Assembly: GCA_944990035.1 (NCBI GenBank)
Contig: CALYLX010000142.1
Span: forward strand, 868,001-932,000
Source of the DNA: Clitopilus passeckerianus
Lineage: Eukaryota; Basidiomycota; Agaricomycetes; Agaricales; Entolomataceae
Direction of reading: 5' to 3'
Length of the DNA: 64,000 bases
Shown here one piece after another: positions 43,790 through 54,568 of the stretch. Each line of letters opens with the position of its first letter. The first letter of the stretch is position 1. The position numbers and the translations under genes were made by a program. The notes beneath the pieces are model-generated. The model did not search any database, was not told the DNA's origin, and worked only from the letters and a program-made list of their open reading frames with translations.

Positions 43790-46277
43790 ATGCAAACAGC
43801 CATTCAAGACTTTTCGTCCAACTCAGGCCTCAGGTTCGAACCCGACAGACGAAGCTCTCCCTCTCCTTTTCTCTTTGTCAGTTAAATTCTCCGTTTGTGC
43901 ACAAAACCCGAACAAAAGCTTATATGTTCTCCTTCAGAACGACCGCTTCATACGGCACAGCAATTCGCCTTGCATTATTGATGATCAGACTCTGCTAGAG
44001 GATGATGAAGCCGAACCTTTCGTGAAATCCGACCCAACGCCAGCAGCTCCCATCTCTGCTTCACCCGCTGCTCTTTTCCTCTCGGCGTTCAGCTCTCCAA
44101 AACCAGCTGCACCTCCACCACCTGATGCCGAAGGCTCGGTTGTCGGTGGGTATACTCTCGGAAGCATCATTGGCTATGGTGCTTTCTCGACAATCAGAAA
44201 GGGCTTCTCCGGATCCGGTGGAGTCGTCGCTGTCAAAATAGTCCGCCATTCCGACTTCTTCAAGCAGGGCAATGCCTCTGCTGCGAGGAAGCGGATAAAG
44301 CACGAAGCCAGTATCTGGTCCACGCTCAGCCATGAGCACATCTTGCCGCTCTTTACTGCTGTGCATACCCGATATGCAGACTTCTTTGTGACCATCTTCT
44401 GTCCCGCCGGGTCACTCTTTGATATTCTGAAGAGAGATGGGACGCCGGCGTTGCCGCAGGATGATGCAGGGATGATGTTTAGGCAGGTGGTGAGGGGTTG
44501 CGGTATCTGCATGAGGTTGCGATGTATGTCCATAGGGACATCAAACTAGAGAATGTGCTAGTGGACGAGATGGGTGTTTGTAGAATTGGTGATTTTGGAA
44601 TGACCAGAAAGATCGGTGAGATCGATGAAGAGGAAGGAGAGCAAGCGGCGCAAGATCAAGATAGGGAGCCATTCCAGAATCCGCATTCTGGCGTCCACAG
44701 AGCAGTTTCTCTGGCTGTGCCCCCAAGTCGTAGCAGACCGCTGGTCCTCCAGCATTCGACACGAGTAGCTTCAACGTTAGGAAGACATAGGAATTCGACG
44801 TCTTCTGCTCACCCGGCGACTCAACCACCAGTATTCCAACCAGGCTCGCTTCCATATGCAGCCCCAGAACTGCTTCTACCGCAAGGAACGACACCTCTTG
44901 CGCCTCATCCGGCTCAGGACATTTGGGCATTGGGTGTCCTCCTATATGCCCTGTTGACCGGTCGCCTGCCATTTATGGATAACTTCGAACCTCGGCTACA
45001 AATGAAAATCCTCAATGGTGAGCATCATTTTTCATTTTTCGTCAATAGAAATAGACCCTTGAGCGTCTTCTGGGGTGCTTTCCGTCCATTTCCGTATCCC
45101 GTGTCGAAGATATGAATGCTTATCCGCTTATTTTGCAGGGACGTACGAGGTACCCGCCGGAATTGGAAGGGGAGCTGAGAAGGTATTGCAAGGGTGTATC
45201 GACAGTGATGTGAATGCGCGTTGGACCATTGCTAGAGTGGACGAGCAGGCATGGGGTGTTGGGTGGGGAGACGACGTTACGCCTGCAGACTCCGACGAGG
45301 AAGAAGAATACTCGGGAATGCATACGCCAGCAAGCGCCTCGATGACGCCACGTATCCCCGAAGATAGCTTCTGCCCACGACCAATGGACTGGCAGGCAGA
45401 AAGTTCGAGGTCGTCAGTAGAAGCTGCTTCGCGGCGGTCCACATCGAGGGCACAAAGAAGTTTGTCAAGAGCACCTGTGCTTATTACAAGCCGCTCGACT
45501 TCCTCCGCTCGGCCATCTCCCGCCTTATCATCCTCACACAGTCATAATAACGAACCGAGAAAATCAAGGCCGCATTCACCCAGCGGTGGACATGGACACG
45601 GAGGACTCGTTATCAACACACGTGTCGGAGGCGAGCATGCCGCCGGGGGTGGTGACGACATGAGGTCCTTATCGTCTTCCCGTACGGATACCGACTCGTA
45701 CTTCGATCCACCGAGCGTCATCAGCCCTGCGCCTTCCTCTGCGCTCCTCGAACGTGGTCGCAAGCTCAGGAAACCCCAGGATGTCAGGTCCCAGTCGAGG
45801 TCCACCAGCCCAAGCGTTATACATACCCCGTCGGACGTGTTTGCTCGTTCACCCCCACCTGCAGCTGAGTTGGACTTTGGCGACGATGATAAGGAGAGGT
45901 CGGCGTCGAGGGGAAGACCGAAGTATACCAGGTTCGGTGAGCGGACGGATTCGAAGAACCGCCATCTTCATCTGAATCAGGAGGAGGGCGAGTTGGAGGT
46001 GTTGGATGAGCATGAAGGGTGGGAGGTTCCAGAGCATTCTCCGTCTCGACCGCGAATGCGGCCTTCGTCTTCGAGCTCGAGGGGTATCAAGTTGATGAGC
46101 AGCAGGAGTCGGTCGAAGGTCTCTGCGCGGTCGGCGCCTAGCAGGCCGGAGTTGATGGACGAGACGTGGTTGAGCAAGAAGAGAGCCGGGAGCTCGCCGC
46201 CTGTGAGGAAGGAGTACTGGATCCCAAGTGGCGCAAAGGGACACCGTCGTTTGTCACCCCTGCTTCAGCATCGGTGA
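43790..46277 (+). CDS. Ser/Thr protein kinase with long basic, Ser-rich C-terminal tail
   Basis: This is a complete kinase domain: glycine loop IIGYGAFSTIRKG, VAVKIVR, catalytic YVHRDIKLENVL, GDFGMTR (DFG), PYAAPELLLPQG (APE) and WALGVLLYALLTGRLPF. An insert of about 70 residues (EEEGEQAAQDQDREPF...) lies between the DFG and APE motifs, longer than usual. After an intron the tail has GWGDDVTPADSDEEEEYSG, then several hundred residues rich in Ser, Arg and Pro. The join VVRGLRYLHEVAMYVHRDIK needs one added base in GGGG at 44494-44497. The 5' exon starting at ATG 43790 does not connect in phase by any splice I found. The stop at 46275-46277 may also be displaced, because the +2 frame reads KWRKGTPSFVTPASAS just before it. 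The family looks fungal; no exact orthologue is assigned. Confidence 0.85.
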
Positions 46278-46771
46278 TGCCGTCGAACACGCTTGTATGC
46301 GCGACGCCCACTTTTCGCTGGATGGGATTGCTAGGCGGTTGACGAGGAGCAGGAGCTTGGAGATGCTCAAGTCTGCGACTGCCTGATGCTGCGGCTGGCC
46401 GTTTCTTGCTTCGTTCGCCTCCACAGGATACCCCACTCAGTCTTTCTTGTACCATTTAAGCTCCTACTTCACGCTATCGAAAACCCAAATACCCTAATCT
46501 CAGGTTTATTGTATTGTTGGTCGTGTACTTGATTTTCTGCATCTCTTTTACATACTAACTGCACGTTTCTTATGCACTCCATTGTCTTCATGCATGCATT
46601 TTTCTTCCTGTACTACTGCAATGTTCTGTTTGGTTTGTTTTCTTGTACATATCTCGGTCTCCCTCTCCCACATTGTGTTTTTAGCTGGTTCGTCTGTATT
46701 ACTTACAATGGCTATGTGATACAGAAACATCGTGTGGAAATAAGCCCCAAACAATATAATGGATATATCTG
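46278..46771. other. Intergenic, convergent 3' flanks
   Basis: This lies between the kinase and SSR4 stop codons. It is AT-rich with no supported gene. Possible continuation of the kinase C-terminus in another frame reaches about 46386. Confidence 0.4.
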
Positions 46772-48185
46772 CTATACGGCGATACCCTCTCCCATTGAGA
46801 TATCCGCGGCCTCCGTTGAGGCTACAGGTATTGGACGTCGGTCGAAGGTTTTGTTCTTGAGAACCTCGATTTCTTCCTGGAGCTTCCTCTGGGATGAGAT
46901 TATTAGAGAGGGGATATGAGTATGTGGATGGCTGCTTACGGCTTTCTCCTCTAGGTCGTCCTTGTTGAAGATGGAGTATGGCTTTGGTGGTAGGGGTGAT
47001 TTCTTGTCGTCTACATACGGTAAGTGAAATGAGATGGGCGACGTGACGGAAGCTTGACGTACGGAAAGCTGCATGATGGAAGACTTCGTTCATGAGTTCG
47101 TGGTTTCGCTTGTACCTGTTCAAGGCGAGGGTACGCGTCGAAATTTGATCATGCTCATCTGTGTAATTGTCAGAAGTTGATTTGATAATTGCGGTCTAGA
47201 GGTTCATTTACCTCCCGAATCATCGTCTGGTGGGTGTGGAGGTCGCTAAAGAACAATTCGGCAAGTCTTCTTAATGGACAGAACCTTTTAAAACGCACCC
47301 CACTGGTGTTAGCAGCACGATTCCGAGCAGCAGCAGCCGCTGCAGCCCGTTCCTCTGCTCTTCTCCTCTCCAACATATCCATATTGTTGTTTTGCTGTAC
47401 GATCATAGCTTGCTGTTGTTGCATATTCATAGGCATCCCAGGTTGTTGTATGGGAGTAGCGCCGGATGGCATGGGCCCCATTCCTGGAGGGTATACTTTC
47501 TGGCCCATCTTGTCTCCTGCTACATAAATTGCGGGCTCGTTCACGGTTCGAAGCGGGTATGGACGGAGAGGCTGGTTAGCGAGAGAGGGTGAGATTTCTA
47601 GTTAAGAGTAAGTGTCAGAGACATAGGCTGAGAGCAGTTTCGACGATCCCTTACGCGTTTGAGGCCCTTGCGAATAATGCACTAGGACGAGTTGGGGATG
47701 GCCACCTTTGAGGAGCCTATACCGTCTTCGTACTCTGGAAGCTACTGTGTCTTGACCTCCAGGTATAAATCCATACTTCACCTCACCAACTTCAAGTTCC
47801 TGTAGTCTTTCGTGAGTACCGGTGTCGATACAGAGAGTGTTAGAATCGTACACGGCCCTGCCCCGCCGCTATGTTGTATCTGTTTTCATTCTCCTGGTAC
47901 CGTATCCCATCAATAGGGAAAGGTGCTTGTGGCGAGAGGAATATAAGCGCAATGGAGCCCTCTACAGTACAACGCGTTAATTCGTATTCCTCCTTTCCAA
48001 AATCACGACGTACCAGGAAGTTTATCGAGATAACTCCACGTAAATGGTATGTTCTGTGCCATCTGAGTTGCACGAAGTAGCATGTTGAGGGCCATCTCGT
48101 ATGAGACTTCCCTGTGCATCCCTAGGTTTTCTGGAAAACGAAGACATAGTCCCTCGGCCTGAGCTTGTTGGATACTGGTGGCCAT
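46772..48185 (-). CDS. SSR4: SWI/SNF and RSC complex subunit SSR4 (DUF1750)
   Basis: This is a fungal chromatin-remodelling subunit. The N-terminal domain reads MATSIQQAQAEGLCLRFPEN, VSYEMALNMLLRATQMAQN, FTWSYLDKLPEGSIALIFL, PIDGIRYQENENRYN and VKYGFIPGGQDTVASRVRRRYRL. The middle is Met/Pro/Gln-rich (PMNMQQQQAMIVQQNNN) with an alanine run. The C-terminal box, separated by introns, has ISTRTLALNRYKRNHELMNE, FHHAAF, PKPYSIFNKDDLEEKA and KLQEEIEVLKNKTF, ending ISMGEGIAV. All junctions I checked keep phase, for example CAAACGC|gtaagg...ctag|AATCTC giving QTQISPSL. Start ATG 48185 is chosen because LCLRFPENLG begins the family domain soon after. Confidence 0.92.
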
Positions 48186-48189
48186 TTTG

Positions 48190-48543
48190 CAGTTGTGAAC
48201 AGAGTCGACTCGCGGTTGTCCAATTGTTTGTGTTTACGCACAGGGACAAACAATATGAGATCGGGGTTCCCACGTTTGGCATTGTCTTCAAGAAGTTCGA
48301 GGACATTCAACCCCAAGGACTCCCATCTCTATCGACCATTTTCGGCAATACATATTTGCCTTGCCTTGTGATATACAGGCGGTAATTAACCCGACCCTCC
48401 TCCTGTACTTCTACAGCACTTATTCCAAACTTATCCACAGGCTGATATACCAACCAATTGACACCGATGTCCCTCGAGTAACCTCTACCATGGCTTATGT
48501 CCCTAGTGGGGCCGGAATTTACAAACAGATCTCTCATCGTCAA
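48190..48543 (-). CDS. Unrecognised ORF overlapping the SSR4 5' end
   Basis: Two abutting minus-strand frames read as one protein if CCCC at 48311-48314 gains one base: MTMRDLFVNSGPTRD, VYQPVDKFGISAVEV, YRLYITRQGKYVLPKM, then NVLELLEDNAKRGNPDLILF and RKHKQLDNRESTLFTTAKWP. Composition looks coding rather than random. The final part overlaps the first 60 nt of SSR4 in another frame. It could be an upstream gene, an alternative 5' exon of the SSR4 transcript or a remnant. No domain is recognised and the true start may lie upstream. Confidence 0.35.
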
Positions 48544-48884
48544 TTTTAAGCATTCCTCTCAATGATCCTTGGATTAGCCCATCTGACCACGACAATGACA
48601 ATAACAAGCCCATTACCTTGAAGTTCACGTCAAGTTCTCGGATTGATGGAAAAATAATCAAAGCCACTAAGGGCAGACATATGCACGAATCCACAGTAAT
48701 CCTACTTGGCTCACGTCGACCCTGCGCTGTTCAGAACAGAACACATTACCGATCAAGCAGATTTGTCGAGAATTGGTCCCCGGAAATCCGCCCTGAGCGC
48801 GTTCCCTAGGTCAAGCGCGTTTTTCCGTCTCAACGGAGATCGAACGGTCCCTCTGTAGGCAAGGGCTAAATCTCTCCAAAAAGG

Positions 48885-48891
48885 CTATATA
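48885..48891 (+). promoter_or_regulatory. TATA box of the GGNF-repeat gene
   Basis: TATATAA in the context GGCTATATAAGCC, 50 bp before the ATG at 48941. A pyrimidine-rich leader follows. It is a stronger TATA than in most neighbouring genes, suggesting inducible expression. Confidence 0.55.
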
Positions 48892-48940
48892 AGCCGATCT
48901 CTCCTACTCTCGACAGCACCCCAATTTACCACACGTCTCG

Positions 48941-49669
48941 ATGGGACAACTGCTTTCACAAGTAACCATGTTCTCCAAAGCAAATAATATCACTATTACT
49001 GGTGGAAACTTTGCAACCTACCGCAACCGCGAACCCTCTATAGGTATACCTCAAACACTGCCTCTGGGTAAGCCTTCGTTGGAATGATATGCCTCGCCTG
49101 ATTTAATAGTTGTTCAATTAGGATTGGCAATGTTCCCGCAGGCGGTCAATATTCGAATTGAAGGCGGACATTTCGCGGCCATCGACATCGGCTCCACCCC
49201 TTCAACCGGGGCAAACGTAAGGAATCGAGGTTGGAAGGTCCTCATGCATGTATACAATTGCGTTCTCACCATCTCATCTATCAGGACGATCCAGAGCCAG
49301 CCGTACTTCCCATGGTCGTCGCCGCAGAAGGCAACCTTAACGAGCGCAGAGATCTGGTCTTCGTCACAGCTGCACCCAGTGGTCTATATTTTCTGACTTA
49401 AATCGATCTATACGTCTATAAATGTGTGAGCCCCAATCAATGTATCTAGATCTAGCATTTGGCAGAGGCAATGCAACTCAGCTGAGGAGACTGCCATCCT
49501 TATACTCTACGAGGATGGATGCCTTTCTCAACAGGCCGCTTCTGAGCCCCCCCAGCCAGAATTTCGTGAAACTTTCAAGGTGCGGGTCCAGATGGACCTT
49601 AGCCTGGAGTATCAAGTAAAAGCTGAGGAATCGTTAGGAATTAGGAGTACAGATCCCACTGGGTTGTAG
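48941..49669 (+). CDS. Small protein with repeated NITITGGNF motifs, unknown function
   Basis: Three exons are clear: 48941-49067, 49122-49243 and one starting near 49288. They give MGQLLSQVTMFSKANNITIT then GGNFATYRN, and in exon 2 QAVNIRIEGGHFAAIDIGS, a second copy of the same motif. Exon 3 reads DDPEPAVLPMVVAAEGNLNE and RRDLVFVTAAPSGLYFLT before a TAA at 49399. A further coding-like stretch, ETAILILYEDGCLSQQAASE and REKFKVRVQ-like (ETFKVRVQMDLSLEY), ends at TAG 49667-49669 and may be a fourth exon. No splice joins it without a phase problem. NITI-GG-NF motifs are familiar at the N-terminus of mushroom NACHT and kinase proteins, but here no such domain follows. The function is unknown. Confidence 0.6.
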
Positions 49670-49825
49670 CATTCATCAAGGCGTGAACCAAATCATGAAG
49701 CCAACGACGAGCTACACGCCCGTGAAGACGTTCGAAAACAGAATCGGTGTGAATAACGACAAGTCTTGCGATTTGTTAACACAGGCAGAAACCAGAGTAC
49801 AGCCGAAGCCGAGTAACTACTAGTG

Positions 49826-50362
49826 TCACCGCTTCATAGGAGGTTCCTCTGGGGGTGTATAAACTGTCATCGAAGCTCCAAGAGCCTTCAAGACCTCCTC
49901 CGTGCCTTCCCAAGGGACGCCGAATTTTCCAGAGTTGAAACGGCTGTTCATAACGACGAAGCGGTTAGAAATAGGCCAAATACGAAGAGATGCCACCAAC
50001 CAAGCGTGTAGTTCGCGGCCTTCCGAGTTCTGTTTCATTAGATCGTGAACCGAAGTCTTGGTAGCTGAGAGTATTTCCTCCAGTTTATCCTTCCTTTTGC
50101 CATATGCTCGAGACGTAAATAGACAAGCAATATGGTGTTGTTCTCCAGGTATGAGAAGGCAAGTGCCAATGAGAGAAGAGCCGTGTTCCTTGCAGTGAGC
50201 CTTGTAGATTTGAAACTGCTCAGGATAACGTTCTTTGAAAGCCAATGCGATGCCGGCTCCCCAGGACCCGACCGTGTTGCATGCCTGAACAAGAATAGAG
50301 CCTTGCGGGGCAGAGAATAAGTCCCCACTGATATGTAGGATTTTGCTCATTTCGCGGTGCAA
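49826..50362 (-). CDS. Macrodomain protein, ADP-ribose-1''-phosphate phosphatase-like (Poa1 type)
   Basis: A single exon of 178 codons covers a whole macrodomain: ILHISGDLFSAPQGSILVQA then CNTVGSWGAGIALAFKERYP (ADP-ribose-binding loop). It continues with GTCLLIPGEQHHIACLFTSRAYG, ELHAWLVASLRIWPIS and VMNSRFNSGKFGVPWEGTEE as the second loop. The closest match by pattern is yeast Poa1, which removes the 1'' phosphate of ADP-ribose produced in tRNA splicing. Either MHREMSKIL or the internal MSKIL may be the start. The frame is clean. Confidence 0.88.
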   Translation of the reverse strand: MHREMSKILHISGDLFSAPQGSILVQACNTVGSWGAGIALAFKERYPEQFQIYKAHCKEHGSSLIGTCLLIPGEQHHIACLFTSRAYGKRKDKLEEILSATKTSVHDLMKQNSEGRELHAWLVASLRIWPISNRFVVMNSRFNSGKFGVPWEGTEEVLKALGASMTVYTPPEEPPMKR

Positions 50363-51174
50363 GAAGGAGGATTCAGCTGGGTAGATTCTTTTGGAAACGA
50401 CGAGCGCCGCTCTCGACCATATTTATGCTCATGTTGATAGCCATCAATATCAAGTTTGCATGAAGAGTCAGCATGACGAAGCCAAAGTCCGGCCCTAAAC
50501 TCGGATGATATCGTTCGCAACTTTGAGCTTTCTTTTTCCCTCGTGGACTATCACCCAGAGATTCGCAAGTACGTTGTCAGCACGATAAATGGTGAAGACA
50601 ATACTAACGATACTAATAGCCTCCAGTATATCGTTGGGAGTAGGTGTCAGGGCGAGTTGATCTGGGCGATCGACTCGTCCCAGCCCGTTACGCCTTTGAT
50701 CTTCCGGCCATTCGTGCAGAGGAAAGATCAACAGTGCAATTTCCCATACGGTACTATGAGGCCGATTTCTGCTCCCTTAGAGTGAGGTGGTAACATATGG
50801 GATTGCTTTGACAGACCATATACCGGCACTCAGTATGTACCTTCCATCACTCGATTCCTCATTCTTCTTACTCAACAACTGGTTGCAGACCGTTACTCGG
50901 CATTGTCATCAGAGCAATGCCGGATGCTTTCATCGGAAGAGCATTCGTAACACAGTTACATGGGCTGCTGGCACAAGCTGGCAGCAATTTGTGACTTATC
51001 ATCTTGATGAACCACCGTGCGCTACACTGTCGTTTATCGAGAGAATCTTGGCAATTTCGGCCGTCTTTCCGGATGGACTGAGATGCTCAAGGGTTATCAT
51101 AGTTTCAATGATTCTGTGGTGACCACCCGCCCCCTGGCGCCCTTCAGATATGTTTGGAAGTCGTCAGTGTTACT

Positions 51175-51198
51175 TCAAATTAATTACCCCAGGCCATT
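51175..51198 (+). repeat. Short direct repeat, copy 1
   Basis: TCAAATTAATTACCCCAGG followed by C-C-A-T-T recurs at 52013 with one change (C to T after CCCCAGG). Both copies sit at the end of a short open frame, about 840 bp apart. Confidence 0.6.
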
Positions 51199-52012
51199 TT
51201 AGTGTACACGTATATATTCTTCCTGTTGCTACCCTTGGAGGATTACAATATACGAAGTACCAAAATTGTTTTTGCTTCGGGCAGTTGAGAATCGGGTGAT
51301 CTGGTCACATGCGCCTGCCCTGAACTTCTGAGATAAAGGGCTGATGGCTCCGTGATTCCTCTCTTTGTGGAACGCTCCCACCCGGAGGCGCGAAGGTTGG
51401 TCGTTATCTGGCTCTGGCTGCTACACGATGCTCATTGTTATTCCTCTTTAGCCGCGGGTCTCGGCTGATGGAATAGAGATAGCCCAGGAAGTGGTTGTCG
51501 AACATAAGGTAACTCGACATCAACCCTCCTGATCGACAACTGATTGACTCATTTTGCAACCAGATATGTTGGAACCACAGTGGCTCATAGGTTCTGTCGG
51601 AGCGGCGGTTAGTTTGGCCTTCGTCATCCTTTGTTGAGGAGGTTGTATGGTACCAACGGATGGTCACCATAAGCCTCGTATGTCTTTCACTTTACCTTTG
51701 TATCAACCCCTTTCTGATCGATTCACAGGCTCGCCTTTTTCTGCAATACTCTACGATAGGGTAGTTGCAGTTCTGTTTGAGCCAATGCCAGTGTGCTCGT
51801 GCTCGTCTGTTGGCAGGACCTCGCGTACGGAGTGTCTTTGCTTGTCTGTTTCAGCATGTCGGTTGCTGAGTCTTTGCCTGGATTGTTGTCCTCGCATTTT
51901 GATATTTGCTTGATGTTGGCATGTATCTGGTCTGCACTGAGAGCTGCACCTCTTTGGAGCGCTGAGGTGTATGACTTGTTATCTCCTTCCTATGAGTTTA
52001 GGCGGGAGCACC

Positions 52013-52036
52013 TCAAATTAATTACCCCAGGTCATT
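52013..52036 (+). repeat. Short direct repeat, copy 2
   Basis: This is the second copy of the motif at 51175. The pair may mark a decayed duplication or element ends; the sequences inside show no further similarity by eye. Confidence 0.6.
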
Positions 52037-52563
52037 AGCATACTTTGTGTTGTACAAACTCCCTGTCAAGACGGGAGTTACTCTCAATATAAAGTGTGCA
52101 CAAAACTTGTTGTGGGCGTGTTTAGTGACAGATTTCTCCGAGATATGAAGTGGAGTGCTCAGTCCGAGTTAGTTGGCAATGGATGTATTCTTCCTCTGCA
52201 CATCCAATAGCAAACATATTAACTCTCCAAGTGCGTCTACGTTGTAACCGCGATTTCACGGTAAAGGGTCGACAGGGGATCTTTCACACCTTGGTATGAT
52301 ATCTACTCACTGGTTTGACGTATGGGCGTATCCGACTTCAGCGCTATTCTTGCCGCTACCACCCTTTCTGGAACTATAGTACCTGGTCTGGCTGAACTTC
52401 TCTTCCCACCGACGTTAATCTGTTGAAGGCCTAATTCTTGCGTCGGACTCTTGGAAGATTTGGCATCTTGGCAACTTCATGGTTGGCTTCGTTGTTCAAC
52501 TTCCACACCAAACTGGTCTCTGCCGCTTCGTCGCTGGAACTCTGCACGACGCTCTCTGTACCA

Positions 52564-53885
52564 TGTTAGCCTTCCCGAGTTATCCGAAGAAGTGTTAAAA
52601 ATAGAGATGTCTTACTTCTCCCATAGCATTTGCCCGCCTCTCTGCCCTCCGAAAAACCTATATAAACCGCTCGATTTTGCCCTACTTTCCTCACAGACCT
52701 CCACCATCTGCTCTGGTGTGTTGGCTGATTTCTCTCCTCTCCCAGACGATCTATGAAATCACATCACACTCTACATCACATTACACCTCTTTGCCGTAGT
52801 TATGAATCGGCATTAGGCCGTAGCAGAGTCTGTCAAGTAGGTATCTTCATGTCGCCATGCACGAACATCGTCCTAATGCTTCCACTAGGTTGGCGTTGTG
52901 ACCGCCCGCATCGCCGTAGGATAGGGCCTCAGCGACCACTGCTGGGGCCAACAGGGTACGGATGCGATGTGCCACACTCCGTAACGTACGTACATATATC
53001 TTAGCGTTGTAGACGACGATGATCTGACGTGCCCGCCTTGCAGCCTTAGTTCGCGCTCTACTACGCCGAACACGACTGGCCACCACATCAAGAGTAGTCA
53101 TCGAACTACGTGGTCTCGACTTCACCGACAGTTCTCTGTGCGACGTGTGCGAACCTCGCTAGGCGGCCTCTTCCTTGATGGTCGTTGACGATGACCCTCT
53201 CATGGTTGATGGATGACAAGAACCGCCCTTATGACGACGGCAACACCATTACCATGCAATGACGAGTACCTTCTGAGCATCTCACTAACCACGTCGTCTT
53301 TCTCTTTGCACCTATATTATACACGCGAGCACCACCTGAGAACTGTCGAAATAGTATAGAATCTGGGCCAGCAGCGTCTCAGCTCTTCCCGCCCGCCATT
53401 TCCCCCTTCCTAGGACCAGGACCCTAGATGCGTTTTGGGTCCTGGTCTGCGCTGTGAACCGAGAAGACGGCCTGTTTCTTCTCGTCCCATTGGAGTGCCA
53501 GACCGCGAAGAGTCAGTAGGGATGACTCGTTGGAGTCTAAACTCACAGGTGGTGAGGTGAGCTCCCGCGATAGGCACTGTCCCCCAGGAGCAATTCTGGG
53601 CCGAATAACAGTATTGACGACGAGGTTGGATTGATATGTGCTTCGCACAACGACCTTCCGACGGCCTCTACTGGAACCCCTTCCTCCCCCACACCAACAC
53701 CCTTTACACCCGTAGGAAAGCGTAGAAGGGTGAGTCACTCTGTGGTACGCCATAAGTGACCCTGGAGCTTTGAATACGGCAACCGACTCCCCTCTGCTAT
53801 GGAAGCGCGCAGCGCCATATAGCAGATTCCCAGTCGCTCCGTGATGCGATGAAAAACAACAGGATCGAGCACAGACTAGCCAACA
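52564..53885 (+). mobile_element. LTR-like dispersed repeat, copy B
   Basis: About 1.32 kb, the inverted counterpart of copy A. It begins TGTTAGCCTTCCCGAG and ends CTAGCCAACA. The box TATATAAA at 52669-52676 lies about 105 nt from the start. The core is about 95-97% identical to copy A, pointing to recent spread or gene conversion, while short flanks outside these ends are similar but more diverged. The minus-strand frame 53424-53753 and others inside it are shared with copy A. No coding domain of a transposon is present. Confidence 0.7.
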
Positions 53886-54568
53886 ACTACGATATCGAAT
53901 CGCTTTCCAAGTTTGCCAAAGTCAGGACGCCGGCGACCGACTTTGTATTAGTACGAGCATCAAGAACTACGGCCATGGGGTGTTGATGCAAGATCGAGTA
54001 TCTGCAGGATGTGCTTGACGCGAGCCCATAGTGGCCATCCCACCCCTTACCCTTCCGCATTCCGTGTATGCGTCGAAAAAGCATGATTCTGCGTCTGAGG
54101 GCGGGAAGGCCATCCGCCTGAGGTTTCGCTAGAAGCGGCACGGAGAACATTGCGATAAAACCCCGTTGGGTTTCTGATTCGCTGGAGGAACACAGGAACC
54201 GTTCGACAGCCCTAGTGGCCACTTCTTTGGAGGATACTGATGGATTCGCAGAAAAACAGAAAATGATATGGAAAACGGAAGAGACTCGGTAGTCTGCTAG
54301 GAAATACTAGGCATGGGGGTTTGCCTGACGCGATGGAGTCCTAAGTAGCTACCGATAGATTATTTCTTTTGTTTCTTCTTTCTTGTCCAGTGGCACGGAT
54401 TAAGGGGGTAATCCAATGCAATGAATGAGGTTCTGGACAACATCACGGTGTGAAAACTTAAGATAGAAAGACATAAGAAATAAGATGGGAAATCATTTGG
54501 TTGTGGCCAATGTATTCCGAATCACGACAGCAAGTTACAACGGATCGTACAGAGCCTTAGTAACTGAC
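53886..54568. other. Flank of repeat copy B
   Basis: A minus-strand frame (53887-54222) shows weak similarity at DNA level to sequence left of copy A (21120-21350). No protein family. The stretch from 54230 is unique. Confidence 0.4.

Larger units (their letters stand above)
50363..52563. other. Intergenic/repeat-like region without supported genes
   Basis: Several frames of 60-110 codons occur but none shows a family. Two separate stretches end with nearly the same 19-22 bp (around 51175 and 52013), each preceded by an open frame. This hints at duplicated, decayed gene ends. The region borders repeat copy B. Confidence 0.4.

Noticed and set aside
43833..43843. GGTTCGAACCC resembling a tRNA T-loop
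   Set aside because: It is a simple palindrome without a pairing acceptor stem, D-arm or anticodon arm around it.
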